Source of the DNA: Candidatus Endomicrobiellum meruensis
Lineage (GTDB): Bacteria > Elusimicrobiota > Endomicrobiia > Endomicrobiales > Endomicrobiaceae
Length of the DNA stretch: 58,096 bases
Assembly: GCA_031282625.1 (NCBI GenBank)
Contig: JAITDI010000040.1
Location: 1-58,096 of the forward strand
Direction: 5' to 3'
Part shown: positions 26,942 to 36,304 of the stretch, one piece after another
Layout: every line of letters starts with the position of its first letter
How positions within the stretch are numbered: the stretch's first letter is position 1
Translations under genes and position numbers: made by a program
Notes under the pieces: model-generated
The model's input: the letters and a program-made list of their open reading frames with translations, nothing else
The model's database searches: none
Told to the model about the DNA's origin: nothing

Positions 26942-28845
26942 AGAAATTTGACCTTAACTTTTTTAACACTTTTCTTTACAGCTCTCACTACTTTGAATGT
27001 TATGAACAAGATGGAAACGAATATTCCGCCAAAAAACATAATCCTGTACTTTAATTTATACTTTGACATATTTTGAGGGGGTATATGAGACGGACTTCCT
27101 AAGAACATAGGCCAAGGATCAAGATTTTTGATAACTTTTGTATTTGTGTCTATAGCTTGAAGTACGTTACTTGAATTTACAAAAAATATATTTAATTTCC
27201 CAGTGCCGAATGCGTCAACTAGCAAAGGTTGCGAAGTAATGGGAGCGTTGCTGGCTTTAATTTCGGAAATAATCTCAAATTCCTTCCTTCTTGTGTTATT
27301 CTTTACAACTAATATTTTCCCCTCTTCGGTAGCTATTACAAAGTCGTCATGCCCGTCTTTATCAAAATCAAATTTAGATGGCGAAGCTATCATTCTTTTG
27401 CCGTCGGGAAGTTTAAGTTTCCAAAGAAGTTCTCCAGAAGGATAATTAGTATCACATTTTAAGTTGTAAATTGTTCCGTTTCCCGAAACGACAAAAACAT
27501 TTCCATCTGAAATTAAAGGCGAGGCGTTATGTCTTAAGTCTGACGAAGGCGTAGGTTCAACAAAAAAAGTCCATAATACGTTAAAGTTTGTTACGTCTAT
27601 AGCGGAAACATATTGCGGAATATTCGTTTGAACAACAACTTCTGGGATTCCATCACCGTTTATATCCCCTACTGCGGGTGCGCCTGCGATAAGATGCGCT
27701 TTGCCTGTTTTTTCAAAAAGATCCACGGTCTTTTTTGCTCTTGTTTTGCCGTCTATAAAATATACTTTGCCGTTATTGTTTGCTACTACAATCATTGGAG
27801 AAATATCTTTTGCTTTATACAGAACAGGGCTTGCAAGAACAGGACCTTCAACAAGATCTATATATTTTTCATAATCATTGTCGTATCCTACATTATAAAG
27901 CAAGCTAATCGTTCCATCTTCCGAGCATACCACAACATCTTGCTTTCCATTTCCTGTTAAATCTGCAACTAGAGGAGTCATTTCCGAAACCATTCCGCTA
28001 AGAGCTTCTCTTCTTATTATATTTCCAGTTTGTCCGTCAAATATATAAAGCATGGCAGAATCTGACAATACTACGATGTCTTTTATACCGTCGTTATTTA
28101 CATCTATAAGCATAGGAGATGTTACATCAGAATTAAATATTTCTATTTGTTTCCAAAGTTGTGCGCCCGTGACAAGATCCCACCCATACATAAATCCTGC
28201 AGCCGTAAGCATTATAAGGCTATTGTGTCCTTTTCCATTTATATCTCCGATTGCTGGAGTTGATGTAATATCGTAACCTTCAATATTTTTTAACGGTATT
28301 TCTTTTTTAAAGTTAAGATTGAGTTCAAGCGATAGTTTATCTTTGTATCTGGTGAGAATTGATATTCCAGACCAGCCAAAAATTGAAAGCGTTACAGAAA
28401 ATAAAAGAACGCTTATAGTTAAAACAATAGATAAAGGTCGCACTATCTTTAGCAGTAGAATATTTTGCTTCACCGGAAAAGAATAATCTTCATTTGCTGA
28501 AGTTACAAATCTGAATATTGTTCTTCCTATTGATATTTCGTCACCAGGGTTTATGTTCATAGTGTCTAACTGTCCAACTTTAATGCTGTTTACCGCTATG
28601 CCCCCAGTGCTTCCAACGTCTGTAATGACATACTGGCTGCCGTTTAGCGTTATTTTTGCATGCCCTTTTGATACGGTCATATCTCCCGAAAGAATGATAT
28701 CGTTTTCAATTCCTCTTGGTGAAAATTTTTCTCTTCCTATAAAAGTTTCAGCGTTTTTGATTATATATTTTTTACCTTCAAATTTACCGTATATACCAAG
28801 TAAATAATATTCATTTTGATGTCCTGCAGAATCGTCTATGTACAA
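26938..28845 (-). CDS. FHA-domain membrane protein with extracytoplasmic beta-propeller
   Basis: An FHA phosphothreonine-binding domain at about 15-115 (FIGREKF, SKGHAKI, DVGSTGGIAVN), a helix at about 130-158, then an FG-GAP/PQQ-like propeller with repeated acidic loops (DVNNDGIKD, DLTGNGKQD, DINGDGIPE, DFDKDGHDD), and a second helix near the basic C-terminus. Cytoplasmic FHA plus outer propeller suggests a sensor or scaffold. The only start is a weak TTG at 28843-28845, and the same frame is open upstream to the TGA at 28858-28860. It is therefore most likely the 3' part of a longer gene split by one stop codon. Confidence 0.8.
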   Translation of the reverse strand: MYIDDSAGHQNEYYLLGIYGKFEGKKYIIKNAETFIGREKFSPRGIENDIILSGDMTVSKGHAKITLNGSQYVITDVGSTGGIAVNSIKVGQLDTMNINPGDEISIGRTIFRFVTSANEDYSFPVKQNILLLKIVRPLSIVLTISVLLFSVTLSIFGWSGISILTRYKDKLSLELNLNFKKEIPLKNIEGYDITSTPAIGDINGKGHNSLIMLTAAGFMYGWDLVTGAQLWKQIEIFNSDVTSPMLIDVNNDGIKDIVVLSDSAMLYIFDGQTGNIIRREALSGMVSEMTPLVADLTGNGKQDVVVCSEDGTISLLYNVGYDNDYEKYIDLVEGPVLASPVLYKAKDISPMIVVANNNGKVYFIDGKTRAKKTVDLFEKTGKAHLIAGAPAVGDINGDGIPEVVVQTNIPQYVSAIDVTNFNVLWTFFVEPTPSSDLRHNASPLISDGNVFVVSGNGTIYNLKCDTNYPSGELLWKLKLPDGKRMIASPSKFDFDKDGHDDFVIATEEGKILVVKNNTRRKEFEIISEIKASNAPITSQPLLVDAFGTGKLNIFFVNSSNVLQAIDTNTKVIKNLDPWPMFLGSPSHIPPQNMSKYKLKYRIMFFGGIFVSILFITFKVVRAVKKSVKKVKVKFL

Positions 28846-28857
28846 AATGGAATAAGG

Positions 28858-29118
28858 TCATATTCCTATTTGATCTCCCGGAAAAAATTCTTGTTCTGAT
28901 ATAGTTGTTCCGTTTATCTTTGTGCCGGTTAAAGTATTTTGATCTTTTACATAATATTTGCCACTGTTAAGGACTATAGAACAGTGAAATTCAGAGACAA
29001 TTTTGTCATTTATAACTATATCGTTGCTTTTTTTTCTTCCGACAAAAATTTTGTCTTTACGTTTTAACATATACTCGCCAAGAATTTCTGCTTTTCGTTT
29101 TAATACTAGCCTCGCCAT
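28858..29118 (-). CDS. FHA-domain fragment, 5' part of a split two-FHA gene
   Basis: 86 residues that form most of an FHA domain: FVGRKKSNDIVIND, SEFHCSI and LTGTKINGTTI cover the phosphothreonine-binding loops. It stops in GDQIGI, just before the last beta strand. The reading frame continues after the TGA as PYSILYIDDSAGHQ into the gene downstream. One substitution (GGA to TGA) would explain the split. The fragment may still fold, or the TGA may be read through at low level. Confidence 0.75.
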   Translation of the reverse strand: MARLVLKRKAEILGEYMLKRKDKIFVGRKKSNDIVINDKIVSEFHCSIVLNSGKYYVKDQNTLTGTKINGTTISEQEFFPGDQIGI

Positions 29119-29147
29119 GTTCTCAACTCCTTATAATTATTAATAAT

Positions 29148-29990
29148 TTATCTGGATACAAATAATGCTGCTATCATGCTAAGACCAAGGCTTACTCCGG
29201 CAAGTTTCCCTGTATTTTTGCTACCGCTGCTTGACGAACCGAAATTATCATAATATTGTGCGTGATGGTTTTCCGAAATAGTCTTCTTCATTTCGTTCAA
29301 TTGCTTAGAAATACGAACTAATTCTACATTTTTATTTTTGTCATAACGTTCTGTTTCAGGTAAAGACGAATTTAACTTATCTATTTTTTTTGAAATAGCA
29401 ATATAGTCCGACTGAAGTTGAGCTAGAGTTTTTCTAATTTCCGCAAGTTCTTTTTTTGAAATAGGTGATCCCTTTGACACGGTATGTCCTTCTTCATAGT
29501 TTACTTGTTGTTGTAATTCGTTAAAAACTTTTGAATATTTTAAAGAATTATCTAAAAGCATCGGCATATTTGGCTCCAAATCAGCTATTATTCTTACAAT
29601 ATCTGTACCACCTTTACTTTTTGACGAAGCTGGAGCACTTGCTATCCGTCCATTTTTTTCAAGCATAGCAATTTTGTGTCTTAGATCCTCAAATTCATTT
29701 CTACTTATTGTTTGCAAGTTCATTCCAGCAGGAGCGTTTGCTGCTTCTTTAGTTCTTTTATCGTATTCATACAATGCTTTAATAAGATCTGCTCTTGTAA
29801 CAGCGCCATCTTGCACAAACACGCTATCTCCATATTTATTTGTGAATTTGGGGATTTTATTGCCAAATTCATTAATTATTTCTCTCAAGACGGGATCTTG
29901 CACATCTCTTTTTGCGGCAAAACATAAACTTAAGTGGATATTTAAGCCAAACAAAGAAACAAGTATGAAACTAAAAATTTTTTTTATCAT
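29148..29990 (-). CDS. Exported coiled-coil protein of unknown function
   Basis: 280 residues with a signal peptide (1-25), a region resembling an SLH-type helix pair (FVQDGAVTRADLIKALYEYD, about 58-77), coiled coil over much of 90-235, a Ser/Gly-rich linker and a final hydrophobic helix (about 262-278). It may be anchored at both the peptidoglycan and a membrane. No family was recognised. It lies between a PorV-like barrel and the FHA genes. Confidence 0.5.
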   Translation of the reverse strand: MIKKIFSFILVSLFGLNIHLSLCFAAKRDVQDPVLREIINEFGNKIPKFTNKYGDSVFVQDGAVTRADLIKALYEYDKRTKEAANAPAGMNLQTISRNEFEDLRHKIAMLEKNGRIASAPASSKSKGGTDIVRIIADLEPNMPMLLDNSLKYSKVFNELQQQVNYEEGHTVSKGSPISKKELAEIRKTLAQLQSDYIAISKKIDKLNSSLPETERYDKNKNVELVRISKQLNEMKKTISENHHAQYYDNFGSSSSGSKNTGKLAGVSLGLSMIAALFVSR

Positions 29991-29999
29991 TTTAAACCT

Positions 30000-31052
30000 C
30001 TAAAAAAATAAACTCAAAGAAATTTTATTTTTTTGGTCAAAAATATTGCCCATACTTAAGGCATAATCAATGCGTAGTTCAGTACCAAATACAGTCAAAT
30101 CTATACCGCATCCCAAACAATATGTTATATTCCTGTTAATATCGTCTTTGACATTGTATCTATTTTCCAAAGCATAAGAATTTATTCCGCCTCTTAAATG
30201 AAGACCGCTTAAGCCAAATGAAGATCCTCTCGAAATATCAACGCAACTTATCTCAGTACCGATATTTGCCGATAAAGGTTCTTTTTGAACCTGAACAAGA
30301 TCAACTGCTCCTGTAATTTTAAACTTTTCACTAATATTAAACTTATTTGAAACGGCAAATTTTGTCGTTAATGCTGCGGTATCGCTATGTCCACCATCCC
30401 AAGTAAGAGTCGCTCCTTTACTCAAAAACAATCCGAAATTTAAAGTTTCAAAAATGTTGTAGAGCAATCCTGCATCTATGTCGTAACCTGCCGCATTTCC
30501 GCCGGGGATTGAACTCATTTTTTCGGAAATATATTTTAGTGATAAACCTAAGTATAAATTGTTTATATTTTCAAATAGAGGTATTCCCCAAGATAAATAA
30601 ATAGCATTTTGCGTGTCAGAAAAAGTTCCTGTTTCAATACCATCGTTTCCATCATCAACTTCTTCTGATTTCACAGTATTATCAATAGTTGAATTTATTA
30701 AACCTATTGCAAAAACAGATTCTCCCAAAGAATCCGTAATTTTTGCCGCAGGTATTGAAATGGCAGCAAAGCTATAACCTGGCACTACTTCTTTGAGTCC
30801 AGCCCACTCATTAGATGCTCCTGAGGCGCCCATAACAGATATACTATATTTTTTTATTTGACCAATTCCTGCAGGGTTCCAATAGACGGCGCTGGCGTCA
30901 TTTACAAGCGAAGTATATGCTCCCCCCATACCAAGCGCCCTTGCCCCAACCTCTTTTTTTAAAAATGCAGATCCACCAAAAGCGGCAAAAGAATTAACCG
31001 CAACTATTGCAAATATCAGGATAAGAAAACCAATTTTTACTGATTTTGTCAT
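30000..31052 (-). CDS. PorV/PorQ-like outer-membrane beta-barrel protein
   Basis: 350 residues. Signal peptide (1-23), then the family start FLKKEVGARALGMGGAYTSLVNDASAVYWNPAGIG (described in parts: GARALGMGGAY at about 36-46, WNPAGIG at about 58-64), followed by alternating beta strands ending in an aromatic residue (LSLFF), as needed for barrel insertion. PorV proteins are FadL-like barrels that guide cargo to the surface in type IX systems. The preceding gene encodes a protein with a FlgD-like C-terminal domain, a usual PorV-linked cargo type. Confidence 0.8.
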   Translation of the reverse strand: MTKSVKIGFLILIFAIVAVNSFAAFGGSAFLKKEVGARALGMGGAYTSLVNDASAVYWNPAGIGQIKKYSISVMGASGASNEWAGLKEVVPGYSFAAISIPAAKITDSLGESVFAIGLINSTIDNTVKSEEVDDGNDGIETGTFSDTQNAIYLSWGIPLFENINNLYLGLSLKYISEKMSSIPGGNAAGYDIDAGLLYNIFETLNFGLFLSKGATLTWDGGHSDTAALTTKFAVSNKFNISEKFKITGAVDLVQVQKEPLSANIGTEISCVDISRGSSFGLSGLHLRGGINSYALENRYNVKDDINRNITYCLGCGIDLTVFGTELRIDYALSMGNIFDQKNKISLSLFF

Positions 31053-31056
31053 AACT

Positions 31057-32292
31057 TTATTTCCTTAATATTGCAAAAGATCTGTATCGCCTGTTTTCTT
31101 TACCGCTATCTGTAATTATCTCGCAAATGTAAATGCCGTTTGCAAGACTGTCTCCCGCGTAACTTTTTGCGTCCCAGTCGGCATAATTTGCCCCTTCAAC
31201 ACTAGAAATCTTCTCTATTACTTTGCTTATAAATTTACCAGCTCTATCATAAATATTGATTGTAACAGAAGCTGCTTCAGCTAAAACATATTTTATCTTC
31301 ATTGGTTTGCCGCTATTTGGATTGTAAGGAGACGGATACGGTAATAATTGAGCAACTTGTTCGCTATTAACTCTAAACGTTACGCATTTGGGTCCTACAG
31401 TTTTATTTTTATTATCTGTAAACTCCACAGATAGAGTATATGGTCCTTTATCAACAAGAGACATCATACCATCATAAGTATAGTCAAGAAATTTTTTACC
31501 ATTTTCGTATTTGAAACGTCCTACTCCTGTAGCTATATATATGCTTGCGGTATTTGTAGAACTTCCTGAAAAAAGTTTTACTGTAACGCTTGATTCGTTA
31601 AATCCGTAAGCTGAATAAAGTTCAGCCTTAATTTTTGGCTTTAGTGAAGCTATTTGTCCAGGTTGAAGAATTTTTATGTATTCGTCAGAATCAGTTACAT
31701 AGATTATAAATATACCAGTTAATATACCTTCCACATCTGCAGTATTCTGTGCGTACCATTGTATATAATTTATTCCTTTCTCCAATTTATCTGTTGTTGT
31801 TGAAATTTGTATGCTTGGTCCTACAGGGACACCTGGATCCCAACTGCTGTAAACTACTATGTAATCAGTTATATTGTCAGAATCTTGGGAAACTCCATAT
31901 TTAATTTGTCTTATATCGCCATTTGCTGTTTTAAAAGTAATTCCTATATTTACTGTATTTGTCGGAACAGTGCTTCCGCTAAAAAGAGGTTTATTTTCAA
32001 GCGTCATATTCTCATATGAAATATTGCCGTTATTCAGCCAGAAAGACGTAATAGCACCCATGCTTATCATATTATCAAAGGTCATCAGAGGAACTTCGGC
32101 AAAAGTTATACCGTTGTTTACTGAGCTTATATGCTGATAATTTGTGCTTTGGTTTAACTGTCCGCCATTTGAAAGAGAAATATCTCCTCTATATCCTTCG
32201 GCTACTGCAATAACAGGAAATGCTAGCCAGAAAAATAACAGAAACATTTTAATGATAATGATATAGTCTAAAATCTTTTTATTTTTTATCAT
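31057..32292 (-). CDS. Exported protein with C-terminal FlgD-like Ig domain
   Basis: 411 residues: signal peptide (about 10-32), a large beta-rich region with no clear family, and a C-terminal FlgD-like domain (about 318-411). That domain is marked by PYPSPYNPNSGKPMKIKY, SVTINIYDRAGKFI and DWDAKSYAGDSLANGIY. This domain is common at the ends of surface proteins carried by PorV-linked secretion. Its ATG overlaps the stop of the upstream gene (ATGA), so the two are translated together. Confidence 0.7.
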   Translation of the reverse strand: MIKNKKILDYIIIIKMFLLFFWLAFPVIAVAEGYRGDISLSNGGQLNQSTNYQHISSVNNGITFAEVPLMTFDNMISMGAITSFWLNNGNISYENMTLENKPLFSGSTVPTNTVNIGITFKTANGDIRQIKYGVSQDSDNITDYIVVYSSWDPGVPVGPSIQISTTTDKLEKGINYIQWYAQNTADVEGILTGIFIIYVTDSDEYIKILQPGQIASLKPKIKAELYSAYGFNESSVTVKLFSGSSTNTASIYIATGVGRFKYENGKKFLDYTYDGMMSLVDKGPYTLSVEFTDNKNKTVGPKCVTFRVNSEQVAQLLPYPSPYNPNSGKPMKIKYVLAEAASVTINIYDRAGKFISKVIEKISSVEGANYADWDAKSYAGDSLANGIYICEIITDSGKENRRYRSFAILRK

Positions 32293-33227
32293 TGCAAATT
32301 TACCAAAACAAGTATTGTGCCTTTTGTTCCACTAAAATTTTCTAAAGCTTTACCTATTACACTTCCCGTTTTGGGATTAGAGGCTTTTTTCGCATGACCA
32401 GGAATTGATGATGTCGTAAGTAAATCTCCCCGGATTATGCTTCCGCTTTCGTTTGTAACTTTAACAGGAACTTTACCAACCAAAGCCAGTTGGTAGCCTT
32501 GTTCTTTTGAGTTTATTACAAGACCTGGCTCTGTAGAAATTACGCCTGCTACTCTAACAGAATCTGGTAATTTTGATTTCTCTATGTTGTTATCTACATC
32601 TTGAGATATTACTACAACATCACCCGGTTCAAGATTTTCCTTTGAAGAATATATTTCTGCGAGATCGGCGGCAGAAGTGAATACATATGTAGCAGTAGAA
32701 GCATAAATAGCACTTGCAACAAATATTTGATAAGGAGTAGTTGAACTTCTATTGTCTGCTATTTGAGATCCATCTATTTCTCCTGTAACCCAAGTACAAG
32801 TAGTAGCCCAAGTGGCAGTTGCTACATTTGCCGACCAACCAGCACTAGAAGCATAGCTAGCATAAGTAGAAGAAGCTGACCAAAATGCATAGGGACTTGC
32901 GGTTAGTTGAGTTGTTCCCAGAGGAGTACCATTATAATTAACATCTATGCTTACAGCACTACTAAAATCTATACTAGGTGAGAGATCCACAACATTTATA
33001 TTAACGCTGTACAACCCTCGGTTAACATAAGTTGAAATGTTTATAGAAGCATTATTTTTCCCATCACGAAGTGTAAATCCAAAACTCCCCATTTCTGAAA
33101 CAGGTGTTCCGCTATTATCGGTTATTCTTCCCTGTAGGGATATAGTTTTTGGAGGATCTGCAAAAATAATACTGTATAAAACAAGCGTAACGAAAAATAA
33201 CGTTGTAATCAGTACAAGTTTCTTCAT
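32289..33227 (-). CDS. Exported tail-fibre-like surface protein
   Basis: 312 residues. Signal peptide (1-23), an N-terminal beta domain (ISLQGRITDNSGTPV), a central Ala/Ser/Thr/Tyr-rich stretch (about 110-175) that looks like a fibrous stalk, and a C-terminal domain starting ADLAEIYSSKENLEPGDVV (about 187 onward), also seen in phage tail and bacterial surface fibres. The family is known only loosely. It follows the kinase gene by 50 nt and ends with TGA overlapping the next ATG. Confidence 0.55.
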   Translation of the reverse strand: MKKLVLITTLFFVTLVLYSIIFADPPKTISLQGRITDNSGTPVSEMGSFGFTLRDGKNNASINISTYVNRGLYSVNINVVDLSPSIDFSSAVSIDVNYNGTPLGTTQLTASPYAFWSASSTYASYASSAGWSANVATATWATTCTWVTGEIDGSQIADNRSSTTPYQIFVASAIYASTATYVFTSAADLAEIYSSKENLEPGDVVVISQDVDNNIEKSKLPDSVRVAGVISTEPGLVINSKEQGYQLALVGKVPVKVTNESGSIIRGDLLTTSSIPGHAKKASNPKTGSVIGKALENFSGTKGTILVLVNLQ

Positions 33228-33277
33228 AAATCTCTCCGCTTCACCAAAATAGATTTACAGTAAGACTTTCTTAAAAA

Positions 33278-36199
33278 CTAATACTTAAGCGGTTTCCCAC
33301 AATTAACGCAAAACCTTAATCTTCTGCCAGCAGGTATAGTATTTACATAACCGCAATAAGGGCAGACTACTGTCTTTACTTCGTTATCGCTTCCTGAAGC
33401 TTTTGATGTAGATGCAGTAAGTGTCTTTTCTTTTTGTAAAGATTCCCCATTGTCAATATTTTTTTTATGGATCTGTTTTTTGTTAGAAGGTTTTATAGAT
33501 GTTTTACTATTCTTTTTCTTTTTTACAGTCTCACTTTTAGATTGAACTTGTTTCACTTCAAAAGCATCTGCGTCTTCCAGCTCGGTTATGTTTACCGAAG
33601 CAACATCAGTAGCACCCTCAGAGATCAACGTTATTTTGTTGATATTTTTTTTATTTGGTTTAGCTGTAATTTTAAATTCTTGTTCAATAAATTTTTGAGC
33701 GACAATTTTACCTTCTATAATTGAATTTCTGTCAACATCCGTTTTCCATAGTCCTTTTGAATTTACTTTACCGGCAATTTTATTATTTATCCAAATAAAA
33801 GCATTTTTCACCGGGATTTCTTTACCATTTGCATTTAATGAAACCACAACTATACTAAAAGGAATTTTAGAATAAATCATTTCGGCATTTATGGTATTGA
33901 TTTTTGTAATATCAATGTCATTTTTTATATAAGGTTCAAAATTTTCTGCGGTAAAGACAAATTTATATTCACCTGCAGGAAGAGGTATTATTATAGGTTT
34001 ACCTGTATCTATATTTTTTATTTCAGTGAAGTCTTTACCTTCAATCTTCAGTTTTGCGCTAAATGAATCAGAAGAATCTTTTGCTTTTACTCTAAAATAA
34101 ATATTCTTTTTCATACGAATATTTAAGATATTTAGCGAATCTGACGAAATTACTATATCTTCTGTTGCTTCAGCGTATTCTCCATTAGGATCTAATGCCC
34201 TTACTTTGTACGAATCAGCTTTTAAATGAACAGTTAATGGCGTATTCCCGCGAGGCTTTTCTTCTCCAACTATGTGAATGCTCATATTTTCTGGTTCTGA
34301 GGCAAAAGAGAATGTTCTAAATAAATGACCTGTTATAAAAAAGTCTGTTTTGTCATCTCTGGTTTTAAGCCCAGTATCCCAATAATTTTTGTCAACTTCT
34401 GCAAATATTTCATTTGTATTTGTTTTTGAAAAGTCCACATTACACTGACCTTCAGCAAATTCTTTGGCTTGAGATCCCAGTTGTTGAAAGCCTGGCAATA
34501 AAAGTTCCACAGTATGGGCGCCCGCGGCAAGCTGAATCGTACATGGAGTAAATCCATACTTATTGCCGTCTATATGAACTTCTGCTCCAGAAGGGACAGA
34601 TTTTACATTAAGTTCAAAATCAAAAATGATTTCTATTTTCTTTTGCTTAGTTTTGCTTTCTTTTGTGGCTTCGTCAATACTTACAACTCTTTCAACGGGG
34701 TTAAATCCTTGCTTAACTGCAGTGACTATATAAGACTGAGGTTGTACTTTTCTTAAAGCTATTGGTGATGAAGAATCCGCATTTTCTAAAATAACATCGC
34801 CGTCTTTTGTTTTCATTGTTACAGCAGCTCCTGAAGGAACTGTTGTGATAATAACGTCAGGAGGATTTAAACGAGTGTATATGGCTTTTCCGAAAGATGT
34901 AATATGAAGAAAAATATCTAATCCGAAGAAAATTAATGCAGCAAGAACTAAACTTATAACAATTTTTACTATTTTATTCTTAAGTCCCTTAATTTTAGCT
35001 AAAAACCAATCACCGACTTCTTCAAAAACAGTTTTTCCTTTTGCTTCTATTTGTTGAGACTGATCTTGAACACTATTTTGGGCAGAATCGGTTGAAGAGT
35101 TTTTAGAATCGGATGCTGGCTCTTCATAAACATCTCCAACAATGAAATCAGATGTTTTGACTCTAACGGTTGAAGGATTATTTATTATCTTCTGCTTGTC
35201 TAAAGATTTGACACGCTCAGCGACACCCATGGACTCTTCGCGCTCTTTACTCATCACTTTTGATACAAAAGATGCTAGATCCAAAATAAGCTCTTCGTTT
35301 TCAATTCCTTTTATAGCTCTTCTTAAATCGCGATACATCTCAATTGAGCGTTCATATCTAGCGTTTCTATCTCTTTGAAGAGCTTTTGTTAAAATCTCGC
35401 TGAGTTCAAAAGGAAGTTCAAGACCATTTAATAAATCCTGATTAAAGTCTGTATTTAAAATTTTTGATTTAATTTCATCATTTTCTCCGGAGAAGAGTTG
35501 CTTACCTGTAAGCATTTCATATAGCACTACTCCTGAAGAGAATATGTCGGAACGACGATCTATGTCAGGCATACCTTTTAATTGTTCCGGAGACATATAA
35601 GGAAATTTGCCAGTTACAATTTTTTGTTTTATACCTATCTCTAATTTTATTTCATCTGCAGTTTTTGCTATTCCAAAATCACTGAGCTTTACATTCCCAT
35701 CATAAGAAATAAGGATGTTGCCTGGAGATATGTCTCTATAAACTATTCCATAAGAACTGCCTGTTATAGGATCTTTGGCTATATTGTTAGCATAATCTAT
35801 AGCTCTTAATATGTCCATACATATTAAGACGGAAAATTCCCAAGGTATTTTAATTTGATATTCGTTACATCTTTTTATTATGTCTTCAAGGTCGTTTCCA
35901 TTGACAAAATCCATCAAGATGTAATATGAGCCGTTGTTGCCTTTCCAGAAACGCCATACTCTTACGATGTTATCTTGTACAATATTCTTTGCAATGAGAG
36001 CTTCTTTGTAAAACATCTCTACAAATTTTGTCTCAGAAAATTCAGGAAGCAATTCTTTTATGGCAACAAAACTTTTCAGGCTGAAATCATAAGCTTGCCA
36101 TACAACGCCGAAACCACCTTTGCCTATCTGCCTAACTGTAACATATTGGTCGTTAATAAATAAAAGTGACTCTAAACCATTCTGAGATTGCTCAGACAT
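33278..36199 (-). CDS. Transmembrane Ser/Thr protein kinase with PEGA domains and C-terminal zinc ribbon
   Basis: 973 residues. The Hanks-type kinase domain (about 15-295) has the glycine loop GKGGFG (26-31), K48 in AIKEL, a variant catalytic loop YRDISPGN with D156 (Tyr replaces the usual His), DFG at 174-176, and an activation segment with Thr/Ser before MSPEQ. A transmembrane helix lies at 411-432. PEGA-type beta domains follow from about 449 (TVPSGAAV, SVPSGAEVHIDG and later copies), then a Lys/Ser-rich linker and a CPYCGY...CVNCGK zinc ribbon. It heads the signalling cluster. The ribbon would lie outside the cytoplasm if there is only one helix. Confidence 0.92.
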   Translation of the reverse strand: MSEQSQNGLESLLFINDQYVTVRQIGKGGFGVVWQAYDFSLKSFVAIKELLPEFSETKFVEMFYKEALIAKNIVQDNIVRVWRFWKGNNGSYYILMDFVNGNDLEDIIKRCNEYQIKIPWEFSVLICMDILRAIDYANNIAKDPITGSSYGIVYRDISPGNILISYDGNVKLSDFGIAKTADEIKLEIGIKQKIVTGKFPYMSPEQLKGMPDIDRRSDIFSSGVVLYEMLTGKQLFSGENDEIKSKILNTDFNQDLLNGLELPFELSEILTKALQRDRNARYERSIEMYRDLRRAIKGIENEELILDLASFVSKVMSKEREESMGVAERVKSLDKQKIINNPSTVRVKTSDFIVGDVYEEPASDSKNSSTDSAQNSVQDQSQQIEAKGKTVFEEVGDWFLAKIKGLKNKIVKIVISLVLAALIFFGLDIFLHITSFGKAIYTRLNPPDVIITTVPSGAAVTMKTKDGDVILENADSSSPIALRKVQPQSYIVTAVKQGFNPVERVVSIDEATKESKTKQKKIEIIFDFELNVKSVPSGAEVHIDGNKYGFTPCTIQLAAGAHTVELLLPGFQQLGSQAKEFAEGQCNVDFSKTNTNEIFAEVDKNYWDTGLKTRDDKTDFFITGHLFRTFSFASEPENMSIHIVGEEKPRGNTPLTVHLKADSYKVRALDPNGEYAEATEDIVISSDSLNILNIRMKKNIYFRVKAKDSSDSFSAKLKIEGKDFTEIKNIDTGKPIIIPLPAGEYKFVFTAENFEPYIKNDIDITKINTINAEMIYSKIPFSIVVVSLNANGKEIPVKNAFIWINNKIAGKVNSKGLWKTDVDRNSIIEGKIVAQKFIEQEFKITAKPNKKNINKITLISEGATDVASVNITELEDADAFEVKQVQSKSETVKKKKNSKTSIKPSNKKQIHKKNIDNGESLQKEKTLTASTSKASGSDNEVKTVVCPYCGYVNTIPAGRRLRFCVNCGKPLKY

Positions 36200-36304
36200 T
36201 AGTAGTAATCCTTTTGTCTCGAATTTGTTTATGACAAACTAAAAAATTAACTTACCTCTTTACACGAAATTGAGTTTATAAAATAAAATTAAAAAATACA
36301 AATA

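Noticed and set aside
28858..28860. TGA read as glycine (recoded genetic code) or selenocysteine
   Set aside because: Several genes here end with TGA in clean ATGA overlaps, so TGA is a stop. Nothing in FHA domains needs selenocysteine at this site, and no SECIS-like hairpin was recognised directly downstream.
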